This document shows positions 30,861-44,290 of a stretch of 64,000 nucleotides of DNA, in pieces. This stretch comes from Ficedula albicollis (Eukaryota; Chordata; Aves; Passeriformes; Muscicapidae). Under the pieces are notes generated by a model. It was not told the DNA's origin. It searched no databases and was given only the letters and a program-made list of their open reading frames with translations. Within the stretch, counting starts at the first letter, position 1, and each line of letters begins with the position of its first letter. The stretch spans positions 4,674,914 through 4,738,913 of the forward strand of contig NC_021681.1 in assembly GCF_000247815.1 (NCBI RefSeq), given 5' to 3'. Made by a program: the position numbers and the translations under genes.

Positions 30861-30908
30861 ATCATAGAATCACAAAGTGGTTTGGGTCAGAACAGACCTT
30901 AAAGCCCA
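30861..30908 (-). mobile_element. CR1 LINE terminal fragment
   Basis: ATCATAGAATCACAAAGTGG followed by TTTGGGTCAGAACAGACCTT is the CR1 3' terminus in reverse, only about 50 bases. Confidence 0.62.
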
Positions 30909-31294
30909 GGGAAATGAATTATGAAATTAAATTAGAGGGGACTTAGAAATCCAGATCTGCTGCAGATCCTGTTTCCCAGCTCAGTGGAGAGCAGTGGGTG
31001 CTGATGTGGCTTTTATTTTGGTTTTAAATGAGTGAAAATATGCCAAATGTGAAGGTGATCTCCAACTGCCCTACAGACTGAGTAAGGCAAAGTAACATAT
31101 TTGAGCCCAAAAAATCAATGTATTTCTCCACATCAAGAAAAATCATATTAATGTTAAAAAGCTACTTTGAGGCAAAATTGGAAACACTTCCTCCTTTGTG
31201 AAAAACCACATAGGAAAGAGTTCAAACATGCAATAATGTCCTTAATAGTGAACATTTCCAATGCCAAGTTGGAGGGGATTTGCAGGAACGTGGT

Positions 31295-31384
31295 GTGTAG
31301 TGGAAGGTGTCCCTGCCCATGGCAGAGGGTGGAACGAGAGAAGCTTTAAGGTCCCTCCAACCCAAACCGTTCCGGGATTCTACA
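31295..31384 (+). mobile_element. CR1 LINE 3'-end fragment
   Basis: The forward CR1 tail is present: TAGTGGAAGGTGTCCCTGCC, CATGGCAGAGGGTGGAACGA, TTTAAGGTCCCTCCAACCCA and ACCGTTCCGGGATTCTACAA. Confidence 0.82.
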
Positions 31385-31654
31385 AAGAGGAGAAACACAA
31401 ACGTGAGCAGCTCTCTGGATCTGCGGGAAGGAGCGTTTGGATCTCCTGGGAGCCCGAGCTCAGCCCTTGGCTGCCGGCCTGGCCGGCGGCTCCCAGCGCT
31501 CCGGCAGCACCGCCGGGGCTGGTTCAGGGCCGTGCCGCGCCCGGTGCCGCTCGGAGCCGCGGTTCTGCCCCCGGGGGGCGCGGCCGGGGCCCGAACTCTG
31601 AGCACGAAGGGCAGAGCGGGGCTGGTCCCTCCTGCCCCTCCCAGAAGGGACCAC

Positions 31655-32035
31655 AGTGGTCACCTGGTGCCACCTCCCTGCTCCAGCAGGGCCATCCCGT
31701 GGCACAGATTGTGTCCAGACAGCTCTGGAATATCCCCAGTGAGGGAGACTCCACGGCCTCTCTGGGATCTGTTCAGGGCTCAGGAAAGTTCTGCCTCATG
31801 TCCAGGTGGTTTCCTGGGCTCAGTCCCTGCTCGTGGCTCTGGTGCCATTGCTGGGCCCTGCTCTGACCCTCCTTGCACCCAGGGACAGACAGGGACAGAC
31901 AGGGACACCAGGGCTGAGGGCCCCTCTCAGCTGGGGCTCCTCTGGAGGCTGAACAGCCCCAGCTCCCTCAGCCTTTCCTGGGCACAGAGATGCTGCAGGC
32001 CCTTCAGCATCTCCGCAGCTTCCCCCAGACCCGCT
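31655..32035 (-). mobile_element. CR1 LINE fragment
   Basis: Reversed CR1 sequence includes CTCCAGCAGGGCCATCCCGT, GTGTCCAGACAGCTCTGGAA, GTTCTGCCTCATGTCCAGGT and GGCTGAACAGCCCCAGCTCC followed by CTCAGCCTTTCCTGG. It ends close to the CEP19/PIGX CpG-rich promoter segment. Confidence 0.78.
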
Positions 32036-32080
32036 CCAGCAGCTCTTTGTCTCCGTTACACTCCCGGCCTGTCCCCTCAC

Positions 32081-32203
32081 CTCGGGCGGCACAGAAAGCC
32101 ACTTCTTCTTCCTCCTCCTCCTCCTCCTCCTCCTGCAGCTCCTCCCCCGGGCCGCTCCCGCCTCCCTGGGTGGTTGCCATGGCTCCGCCGGCGCCGCCGA
32201 GAG
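32081..32203. promoter_or_regulatory. CEP19/PIGX head-to-head promoter and first-exon area (partial)
   Basis: This CpG-rich segment lies between the divergent genes CEP19 and PIGX. On the minus strand, CCCGAG|GTGAGG (exon base 32081, donor from 32080 down) is a good donor for a non-coding CEP19 exon 1. On the plus strand, GTTGCCATGG at 32174-32182 holds an ATG (32179) in strong context, reading MAPPAPPRA before the poly-C run. It could be the PIGX start codon, but the rest of that exon is lost. A (TCC)n run sits at about 32103-32135. Confidence 0.45.
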
Positions 32204-32905
<702 letters not shown>

Positions 32906-33087
32906 TTTGGGAAGTATGGCTTGGCCAATGAAGCGAGAAACCTCTTCTTTGATCACAGTTAGATACTGCTTCTCTTCTGGAAGAGGGTTTGCAGATGAGG
33001 TGTTCGTGAGTTATAAACCTTCACTCGCTGAGGTTGCCAGCCCTGTGGTCACTGTGCTGTTACACTGTTGGCTCTGTGTCACCTTAG

Positions 33088-33151
33088 ATGTGCAGGCAGC
33101 CTGTCGGGTCACCACTGTCACACAGGAGCTCCTGAAAGAGGGATTTCACAG
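33088..33151 (+). CDS. PIGX: PIGX, exon 2 (start approximate)
   Basis: This coding exon ends QELLKEGFHR with donor AG|GTGAGT; the Arg codon is split and completed at 33573. The segment ACRVTTVTQELLKEGFHR aligns without gaps with human PIGX MCSEIILRQEVLKDGFHR. The upstream boundary is uncertain: acceptors are possible at 33087 (TCACCTTAG) or 33095 (TGTGCAG), so the first two or three codons are provisional. The preceding signal-peptide exon is not seen and is probably lost in the poly-C run at 32204-32618. Confidence 0.82.
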
Positions 33152-33572
33152 GTGAGTCCTCACCCTGCCCTCCATCAGCATAGCGTGCTGTGGGATTTTC
33201 TGTTGGAAGAAGCTTCTCTTCTTTTCATGAGCAGTTGTATCAACTCCCTGGGCTATGATCCTTGGGCATGTGTCAGGAATGTATTAACAGGATCAAGGGA
33301 TTAACAAGCTGCAGTGGAGGGAAAATAGGAGGCCCCTTTCTAAAACTTTTGTGGATGCCATTGGTGGTTCTGAGATATTAATAAAAGTGAAATTTCATTT
33401 TGGCCATGGATGTGGAGTTGAGGTGAAGAAGGCTGACAGGGAAGTGTGATCAGAATTAGTTGCACACAGTATGAGAGCTGCCTCTTGTCTCATCTGAGAA
33501 ATGTCCCTCAGGGGTCTTGTGCCAACTTTTGAAGTGTGGGTGTAAATTTTTTGCTCCTGTTGCTGTTTGAAG
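33152..33572 (+). other. PIGX: PIGX intron 2
   Basis: This intron of 421 bases runs from donor GTGAGT to acceptor TGTTTGAAG. No internal feature is recognised. Confidence 0.85.
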
Positions 33573-33705
33573 GGACCTGCTGGTGAAGGTGGAGCTCGGG
33601 GAGGATGCAGGAGGATGTGCAGTGGCAGCTCAAATGCGACTGCCACCGGGAATCTACGTGGATCCCTACGAGCTGGCAACGCTGCAGCAGCACAACCTAA
33701 CAAAG
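33573..33705 (+). CDS. PIGX: PIGX, exon 3
   Basis: It completes the split Arg codon and encodes DLLVKVELGEDAGGC, then MRLPPGIYVDPYELATLQQH and NLTK before donor GTAATT at 33706. The human counterpart is DLLIKVKFGES...IPAGLFVDPYELASLRERNITE, so the fold and an N-glycosylation sequon (NLT for human NIT) are conserved. It ends in phase 0. Confidence 0.95.
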
Positions 33706-34544
33706 GTAATTTGTTACAGAATCTCCCAATGCTAGGAGACCTGGCAGTGAGTCAGGTAAGGACTCAGAGAGCTGTAATGTCTGGTTTCATTGAGCCAAGG
33801 TGATTAATCCTGGAAGAAGGTGCCAGGCAATATAATCTTCCTGGTGTCTCCTTGTAGCTCAGCTTGCTTGGCAATCCCTGGCCCTGTGCTGCTGCTACTC
33901 TCACACACAGGTGATGTACCAGGGAGCTGCTGCTCCTCTCTCAGCCCCAGGTGAGCAGCTGTGGTAAAAGGGCCTTTGGATTCAGAAGGTGGAAGGGAAA
34001 CCCCCAAAGAGGTACTGATGAGCTCTAAGGAACGTGCTGTGTGTTTGGACCAAGCAGCTTCCCAGCTTCGTTTTCATCCCAGCTTTCTGTGCTGCTTTCC
34101 AGTCTTTGCTTCATATTTTGGATAGAGAGATGTGAAACACCTGTGGCTTTTATCTGCTTAGGTGTTTAATTCGTCTAAAACATGGATGCAAAGGTTGTGA
34201 GCAGCTCCTGAGGTGCAGGTCTGACCTTGCTGACACACCTTGTTGAGCCGATGCCTCACAGGTTTGGCTTTAGGCACAGTGACACTGTGAACCTTGCACA
34301 TGTAGGAATCATTCATTGGAGACAGTCTGGAAAAGGTATTTTGGAGCAGCTTAAGGCTGGAATTCCCAACTTGACCATCCACAAAATCAAGCTCAGTGTT
34401 AGAATGAGGAAAACGGTTTTCAATTCCCATCACAACCACACTGTGTCTCTCCCCGCTTGCAGGCAGTGTTATTTCCTGATGTCACTGACGTGGAGGCTGC
34501 TGAGATTCCCATCACAACCACACTGTGTCTCTCCCCGCTTGCAG
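33706..34544 (+). other. PIGX: PIGX intron 3
   Basis: This intron of 839 bases ends at the acceptor CTTGCAG (34538-34544). Its last 122 bases include the first copy of an 82-bp tandem duplication that carries a second, upstream copy of the same acceptor (AG at 34461-34462). Confidence 0.85.
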
Positions 34545-34586
34545 GCAGTGTTGTTTCCTGATGTCACTGACGTGGAGGCTCCTGAG
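34423..34586. repeat. PIGX: 82-bp tandem duplication spanning PIGX exon 4 acceptor
   Basis: Copies at 34423-34504 and 34505-34586 begin ATTCCCATCACAACCACACT and differ at about two positions (TTA/TTG and GCTGCTGAG/GCTCCTGAG). Each carries the pyrimidine-rich tract CTCTCCCCGCTTGCAG and the first about 42 bases of exon 4. Only the second copy continues into the rest of the exon. Confidence 0.95.
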
Positions 34587-34758
34587 TACTTGGCCAGGGA
34601 CCTTGTCCTGCTGCTGTTCCTGGAGCGGGAGGCGCGCTGTCCCCGCTGTTTCCGCGCCGCCCTGCCCGTGCACGCGCGGTACCACCGCCCGGCCCGGGGC
34701 ACAGGAGAAGCCTTGCTTGTTCTGGAGAGCCCAGAGGTGCTGCTCTGCTGCTGCCACA
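34545..34758 (+). CDS. PIGX: PIGX, exon 4
   Basis: Phosphatidylinositol glycan class X is the stabilising subunit of GPI mannosyltransferase I. It holds PIGM, which adds the first mannose to the GPI precursor in the ER lumen. This exon reads AVLFPDVTDVEAPEYLARD, LVLLLFLEREARCPRCFRAA, LPVHARYHRPARGTGEA and LLVLESPEVLLCCCH. It matches human PIGX at EAPNYL, CIDCFQAFLPVHCRYHRP and the NNPDLLMF region. The downstream acceptor at 34544 is chosen because it keeps phase 0; the upstream duplicate at 34462 hits a stop. The exon ends CAC A|GTGAGA, leaving one base that forms Lys with the next exon. About five residues present in human after this point (EFPIL) appear absent. Confidence 0.9.
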
Positions 34759-35981
34759 GTGAGATTCTCATTGATGCTCTTGGAATCTAGTTGTGTCTGA
34801 GCTCTTGGTAGTTGCATGAATGTAAGCAGAAGGCGTGGCCCTGATGAAGACCTCGTTGTCTTCCTCGCTGAGTGCTGCTGCCTGGCCAAAGGCAGGGGGT
34901 TGTCAGAGCCTGCTCTGTGTTGTGCTGCTGTCATTGTACCCCTGTGCTGCTGCCATTGTACCCCTGTGATGCTGCCATTGTACCCCTGTGATGCTTGGGC
35001 TCTTCCAGCTGGAAGTGGTAGCAGTTGTCACGATCTGTGTTTGTCACGATCCCAGCAGAGCCTGGTTTGCCAAAGGCCCCCTGCTCTGACTGCTTTTCCC
35101 TTGGCAGCTGGAGCTGTGCAGGGTGTGTTTAATAGCCACTGTCACATATTTAGAGTAATCAAAGTATTCTGATGAATTCTAGCACTTTGCTGCTGTATTC
35201 CCTTTGTATAAAGGGGGGATGTGGGAAACTGTGCCTGAAGCTTGGAATGGTTGGAGTCTCAAACTCCAGTGAAACAAGAAGCTGATATCCACTACAATTA
35301 GTATTTCAAGTTATGTGAACAATGAAATCCTATATTTTTGTTACAAATTTTGTGGCCCTTCACAAAATCATTCCTACCAAATCAAGCACACTAATGATTT
35401 CCAACTCATTTTTCTTTACTTGTGTATCATTTGAGTCATGATTTTCTGGGATAAGGATAGGGACAGGCAGGACTCCCCAGTCACTTAAAAAAGTGGTGTT
35501 AAATCTTTCTGGGTTTCTGCCACATTTACTAGTTATGAGTAGGAAAACATTTATAGGAAAGGATTTAAACTATTGGAAGAGAGATCTTTTATGTGCTGAG
35601 AGGAGGCCAAGAAGAGAAATGGCCTTATTTATTTTGGGTACTTACTTATTTTGGAGAAAATTCTAACTACATGGCTAAAGTTGAAGGGTCTGCAGGCTAA
35701 CCAGGAATTCTTTGCACTGTTGAGGACAGAGGGGCCAAGATATCACACAGGTGAGATTATTTCTTGGGTACCTGCTGTATCAGGAAGGGAAGAGTTGTGA
35801 AGTTCAAAGCATCACTTTGACCATGCAGAGGTGTTTTGCCACTTGGCTCCCAGGGAATAGATTCTGTCGAGCATTGTGGGGGAAAAGATCCTTAATTTGG
35901 GAAAAACTTGCAGGCCAGGTTGCTTATCCTGCCTGGCTCCTGGTGATGCAGGAATGCCTTCTCTAGGTCACCTGTCTGCAG
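34759..35981 (+). other. PIGX: PIGX intron 4
   Basis: This intron of 1,223 bases has donor GTGAGA and acceptor CTGTCTGCAG. It holds a 22-bp tandem repeat at 34921-34995 and otherwise nothing recognisable. Confidence 0.85.
34921..34995. repeat. 22-bp tandem repeat, 3.4 units
   Basis: Units of the form TGTGCTGCTGCCATTGTACC plus CC repeat at 34921, 34943 and 34965 with a partial fourth copy. They differ by single substitutions. The array lies within PIGX intron 4. Confidence 0.92.
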
Positions 35982-36067
35982 AGTGCTGGGAACCTGCTGA
36001 AGTGGACACTCCCTGCTCATCTGACAACTCCAGTCCCTGTCAGTGGCACAGAACAAAGCACAGACCT
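35982..36067 (+). CDS. PIGX: PIGX, exon 5
   Basis: It joins with one base of exon 4 to give KCWEPAEVDTPC, SSDNSSPCQWHRTKHRP, matching human KCWAHSEVAAPC...CQWNKMKYKS with all three cysteines kept. It contains an NSS sequon. Donor CCT|GTGAGT at 36068, phase 0. Confidence 0.92.
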
Positions 36068-37926
<1,859 letters not shown>

Positions 37927-38070
37927 GCATATGAGGGATCAATGCTGAGGGTTCCTGTGGGGCTCAGGGAGCACAGTTCCCTGGTGTGTGCCCTGACCCT
38001 GCTCACCACAGGGCTCTGCTCTGGCCTGATCCTCGCTGCTGCCTGCAAGTATGGACACTTCTCTCAGTGA
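37927..38070 (+). CDS. PIGX: PIGX, last exon (transmembrane segment)
   Basis: This exon of 47 codons plus TGA begins AYEGSMLRVPVGLREHSSLV, then continues with the single transmembrane helix (CALTLLTTGLCSGLILAAAC), and ends KYGHFSQ. Human PIGX ends VPVGLTVHTSLVC...FKYGHFSL, so this is unambiguous. The short C-terminal tail is cytosolic in this type I ER protein. The visible protein is about 210 residues; the human one is 258 including the signal peptide. Confidence 0.96.
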   Translation, partial: AYEGSMLRVPVGLREHSSLVCALTLLTTGLCSGLILAAACKYGHFSQ

Positions 38071-38630
38071 CCTGAGGAAATATGGAATGTCTGACCTCCA
38101 TCCAGCAAAACTGTCTGCATATTGCACTGGATTCCTGAATGGATCCTACTCTACTCTTATTTATATCTTAGGGGGTGCAAGGGTCTCATAATGGATTATA
38201 GTTCCTTTGGCTCATAATGCTTACAAATGCCTTCCACAGCCTAGAAGACATTTTGGGTGTGTTGTCAATATCCAAAGCAGGTGGAAAGTAGGAAGCCTCA
38301 AAAGCCTCAAAAAGCTGAAAGCACTGCTGTGGGCACTGAGGCAACAATCAGGAGTGGATTTGGAGCTCCTGTTCCCTCCTCCTGGCCCAGAGCCTGCTTC
38401 CAAGACAGTGCTGCCTCTTAGAGAGGTGTTTGTATTTCTTGACTCAGGGATTGGTTATTAAGGGTATAAAAAACATTATTGAGTCATTAAAATTTCTGAA
38501 TTTTAAGTGAGTCATGCAGATGGGTTATGTATGAATTTGTGAAGAGACATTCTGTGCCTACGTGGGACACGTCAATAATCTCTCCCATCCTAATAACTGT
38601 GAGGGATTGGCTGCTCTTGGCCAAACTAGA

Positions 38631-38980
38631 ATCACAGAGTCATTAAGGTTGGAAAAGCCCTTTAAGATCACTGAGTGGACTCATGGACTCCTAACCCATG
38701 TTCCCAGTGCCACATCCACACATCTGTTAAATCCCTGCAGGGATGGGTACTCCACCACTGCCCTGGGCAGCTGTGCCAGGGCTGGACAACCCTTCCCAAG
38801 AGGAACCTTTCCCAGTATCCAACCTGAACCTGCCCTGGCACAGCTTGAGGCTGTTTCCTCTTGTTCTGTCCCTTGTTTCCTGGGAAAAGAGCCCAGCCCT
38901 CACCTGCTTCATCTCCTGTCAGGAGAGGGGAGAGAGAGAAGTTTCCCCCAAGTCTCCTTTTCTCCAGGCTGAACAGTTGG
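38631..38980 (-). mobile_element. CR1 LINE 3' fragment, about 350 bases
   Basis: It reads as a long reversed CR1 3' region: ATCACAGAGTCATTAAGGTT, GGAAAAGCCCTTTAAGATCA, TGCCACATCCACACATCTGT, CCACCACTGCCCTGGGCAGC, AGCTTGAGGCTGTTTCCTCT and TTCTCCAGGCTGAACAGTTG. It is one of the best-preserved CR1 copies in the window. Confidence 0.88.
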
Positions 38981-41164
38981 TCAGAATTGAAAGAGTTTAG
39001 AAAGAAATTTAGAAGAAATTTCACCTATTTCATGAGTGGGAAGAGGCTCTTAGAAGATGGAAGTGAGGGACAGGATAGTGACTAGAAGCAAATATTTAGA
39101 ACATCTACATTCAGTCTCCAGGACAGTTGATAAATAGAAGGAAATGGAGAGGAAATTACCTAATGGAAAAGCAGAGAGGCTCTGGAGTGGCAGAGCTGGG
39201 GTGCTGTCTCCAGTTGTCAGTAGGTGGCACTGGGAGCCCACAGTAACCCCTGGGAGGAGAAAATAGATTTTATTCCTGATGAACTTCGAGTAAATGAGTC
39301 AAAGCAGGTAATCTGGGTGAGTGGGTGTGTGAGAGTTCCTTTCAAGGGCTCTGTGTGCAGCCTTTCATCGATGTCCAGCTGTAGCCTCAGGGCCCTTAGG
39401 GCATCTTTCTCCTGCTGGAATTCAACAGAGTGAATTCCACAGCAGGTTGGAAACAATCAAAGAGAGATTTGGGCTGTCAGCACTGGGACCAGCACTGTAT
39501 GACCTATCTCCAAGTGGGATGTTTAATTGCCAGGGCTGAGTTTGTTCCTGTGCTCTGTCTTAAGCAGGTAACTCTGTTTTGTAGCCTGACCCTTGGAATG
39601 GCAATATCCCAAATTGCCAGAACTGAGTTAACACCAGCCTGTTTTTTAACACACAGTTGAAAATCACAGATTGAGTCCCTCAGCTAAATCAACCTTCCTG
39701 ACAAAACCTAGGGAAAGGGAATGGGAATGTCCTGTGGGCAAATGAGGAAAAATATTGCAGGTGGTAAAAGTATGGAAGTAAAGTATATGTCAAGATTGCC
39801 ATCAATCACTTTTTCAACTGAACCTAAGTTGAAAGTTGATTCTGATTAATGTAAAATATGAAAGGAATGGCAGACCTTCACAAAGTGGGGGGTTTGTTGT
39901 GGCAAATATTTGCTGTTTTTAAATCCATGGCACTTGTATTATAAATATAGCAGGCACATTTTTCCTTACAAGCTGTAAATAAGTCTGCTAACCATAGCAG
40001 TGTTAATTAAAAAGGAATTTGCCAGTGAATCAATCTCTCAGAGCAGAAACTGCTGTCACTAAGCCAGCACAGAATGTAGCAGGTGTGCCATGCAGGAGGA
40101 TTCAAGTGCCAGCCCCAGAGGGATAACAGAGATCAGAGGAGGAACTGTAAGGCCTGTGCAAAAATTCTGGCAGTTTTGGAGACAGGAATGAGGTGTTCAG
40201 GAGTTCTTGGCAAGAAAATGCCACCAGAAGGGTTGGACACAAACATCCCCATCCTTAATGTGTGTAAGGACTGAATCAGAGCAGGGAAAGGAAAGGGGAT
40301 GGGGTGTTACAAGCTGTGTTGGGAATTAAGGCTTTCTGAATCATAAAGAAATGGGTATAACAACAAAAAAAAAGCCAACTAAAAACCCCTTTTAGTTCAT
40401 TTAAAATGTGTGCTTGAGGAGACAGATGGGTGGGAGGGGAGTCAGGAATCTGCACATGGGGCTGGAGCTGGGAGGGGCTGGGGGTACGAGGCTGAGGAGG
40501 GATGGAGAGTAAAGCTGAGGAAAGGGGGAAGCCACAAAGCTGCTGTGGATTCTCCAGGGGTGTTGCAGAGGTGGATTAGCAGTGGCTGAGTCAGAAAGGG
40601 AAAGCAGCAAACATGGAAAGAGAAGTGAAAGGACAGCTGTGCTTGCAGGGGATTGGAGCAGAGCCAGCTCAGCAAAGCAGAATCACTTGTGAATGCCATT
40701 CCTGGAAAATGGGCACATCTGCAGGGACAAGAGTTTTGTGGGGAGTGAGGGAGCACTGGAACCCACAAGCTGGAAATTCAGATGTGCCTGGACCTGCCCA
40801 GAGGATTGAGGTGTCTGTGGATCCTTTCCCCCAAGAGCTGGGGAAGAGGAGCTGCCTGCTGTGTGTCCTGCTCCTTCCAAAGGGAAAATGGGGTGTTGCT
40901 CCAAACCTGGGCAGGTGGAAGCTTGGAGAAATCCCACGGAAGATGAAATGGATCACAGGGATTTTGGGGGAGAAGCCTTGAGAGCACATAGACTGCTTTC
41001 CCAGCTGTGTTCCTACTGGATTTCTTGGAAGCTGCAAATCCACCTGGGGCCTTGTGCTGTGACCAGTGATGGGACCCCTGCACTGGGGGGGCTCTGAGAA
41101 GGACCCGAGGGGTTGGTGGGAGGAGGTGGGAGGAGAGAAATAAGAGACCAAAACAGCCTAGAAA

Positions 41165-42606
<1,442 letters not shown>

Positions 42607-42711
42607 CGGAGAAACATAATATTTTATATATATAAAAATATATAAATAAGTAACGATAAATACTAGATGTAGTTTATAGGTACAAAGGACTTATCCCATC
42701 AGCAAGGAGCG

Positions 42712-43965
42712 GGGAGTGCGGGAGCCGCGTCTGCCGAGCCCCGGTGTGAGGGAGTGCGGGAGCCGCGTCTGCCGAGCCCCGGTGTGAGGGAGTGCGGGAG
42801 CCGCGTCTGCCGAGCCCCGGTGTGAGGGAGTGCGGGAGCCGCGTCTGCCGAGCCCCGGTGTGAGGGAGTGCGGGAGCCGCGTCTGCCGAGCCCCGGTGTG
42901 AGGGAGTGCGGGAGCCGCGTCTGCCGAGCCCCGGTGTGAGGGAGTGCGGGAGCCGCGTCTGCCGAGCCCCGGTGTGAGGGAGTGCGGGAGCCGCGTCTGC
43001 CGAGCCCCGGTGTGAGGGAGTGCGGGAGCCGCGTCTGCCGAGCCCCGGTGTGAGGGAGTGCGGGAGCCGCGTCTGCCGAGCCCCGGTGTGAGGGAGTGCG
43101 GGAGCCGCGTCTGCCGAGCCCCGGTGTGAGGGAGTGCGGGAGCCGCGTCTGCCGAGCCCCGGTGTGAGGGAGTGCGGGAGCCGCGTCTGCCGAGCCCCGG
43201 TGTGAGGGAGTGCGGGAGCCGCGTCTGCCGAGCCCCGGTGTGAGGGAGTGCGGGAGCCGCGTCTGCCGAGCCCCGGTGTGAGGGAGTGCGGGACCGCGGG
43301 CAGCCGAGCCCCGGTGCGAGGGAGTGCGGGACCGCGGGGAGCAGAGCCCCGGTGTGAGGGAGTGCGGGACCGCGGGGAGCAGAGCCCCGGTGTGAGGGAG
43401 TGCGGGACCGCGGGGAGCAGAGCCCCGGTGTGAGGGAGTGCGGGACCGCGGGGAGCAGAGCCCCGGTGTGAGGGAGTGCGGGACCGCGGGGAGCAGAGCC
43501 CCGGTGTGAGGGAGTGCGGGACCGCGGGGAGCAGAGCCCCGGTGTGAGGGAGTGCGGGACCGCGGGGAGCAGAGCCCCGGTGTGAGGGAGTGCGGGACCG
43601 CGGGGAGCAGAGCCCCGGTGTGAGGGAGTGCGGGACCGCGGGGAGCAGAGCCCCGGTGTGAGGGAGTGCGGGACCGCGGGGAGCAGAGCCCCGGTGTGAG
43701 GGAGTGCGGGACCGCGGGGAGCAGAGCCCCGGTGTGAGGGAGTGCGGGACCGCGGGGAGCAGAGCCCCGGTGTGAGGGAGTGCGGGACCGCGGGGAGCAG
43801 AGCCCCGGTGCGAGGGAGTGCGGGACCCATGTCTGCCGAGCCCTGGTGTGAGGGAGTGCGGGAGCCGCGTCTGCAGAGCCCCGGTGTGAGGGAGTGCGGG
43901 ACCGCGGGGAGCAGAGCCCCGGTGCGAGGGAGTGCGGAACCGCGGGCTGCCGAGCCCCGCTGCTT
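42712..43965. repeat. 38-bp CpG-rich minisatellite, 33 units in two homogeneous blocks
   Basis: Exactly 33 units of 38 bases (1,254 bases) are present. Units 1-15 (42712-43281) are type A, with GGGAGTGCGGGAGCCGCGTC then TGCCGAGCCCCGGTGTGA. Units 16-29 (43282-43813) are type B, with GGGAGTGCGGGACCGCGGGG then AGCAGAGCCCCGGTGTGA; the first and last B units carry edge variants (GTGCGA, and CAGCCG in the first). Units 30-33 (43814-43965) are mixed and degenerate. Each A unit has five CpG and each B unit four. The period is not a multiple of three, so all three minus frames stay open and give the same 38-residue repeat. Confidence 0.97.
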
Positions 43966-44060
43966 GCGGGCCGTCCTCCCATCCCTGCTGCTCCACGGGC
44001 CCCGCGCCGCCTGCTCTTACAGCTCCCCGTGCTTCTGCCCTGCTGCCGAGGCTGCTTTCT
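43966..44060 (+). promoter_or_regulatory. PAK2: CpG-rich flank, possible PAK2 promoter or 5'UTR area
   Basis: The unique GC-rich sequence after the minisatellite (GGGCCGTCC...GGGCCCCGCGCCGCC) forms, with the array, the only strong CpG-rich domain between PIGX and the PAK2 start-codon exon. PAK2 in mammals has a non-coding first exon far upstream of the ATG exon, so its promoter may lie here. No start site or donor is assigned; this is inference from position and composition. Confidence 0.35.
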
Positions 44061-44096
44061 GTGGTTATCCCGTCATAGCCAAGCAGGGTGGGTTAG

Positions 44097-44290
44097 AATC
44101 ACAGAAATGTGGGATGGTTGGTACTGGAAGGGACTTTAAAGCCCATCCAGTCCCACCCCCTGCCATGTGCAGGACACCTCCCACTATCGCAAGGAGCTCC
44201 AATGTCCAACCTGGCCTTGGACGCTGCCAGGGATGGGGCAGCCGCTGCTTCTCTGGGCACCCTGTGCCAGGCCTCGAAGAGAAGAATTTG
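44097..44290 (-). mobile_element. CR1 LINE 3' fragment
   Basis: Reversed CR1 tail: ATCACAGAAATGTGGGATGG, GGAAGGGACTTTAAAGCCCA, TCCAGTCCCACCCCCTGCCA, then CCAGGGATGGGGCAGCCGCT and TCTCTGGGCACCCTGTGCCA. Confidence 0.88.

Larger units (their letters stand above)
30789..32080 (-). other. CEP19: CEP19 5' intron (inferred) with CR1 fragments
   Basis: This 1.3 kb lies between the CEP19 start-codon exon and the CpG-rich promoter. It contains CR1 pieces at 30861-30908 (minus), 31295-31384 (plus) and 31655-32035 (minus), plus a GC-rich CpG-containing stretch at 31440-31600 of unknown role. No coding exon is recognised. Confidence 0.55.

Noticed and set aside
34227..34544. Extension of PIGX exon 4 upstream in the open frame from 34227
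   Set aside because: The extra sequence has no match to PIGX and would bypass the clear acceptor; it is an intron that happens to be open.
34463..34561. Upstream duplicated acceptor as the normal PIGX exon 4 start
   Set aside because: It shifts frame and reaches TGA after 32 codons. The downstream copy preserves the conserved protein.
42712..43965. CRISPR array
   Set aside because: Units are contiguous tandem repeats without unique spacers, in a vertebrate genome.
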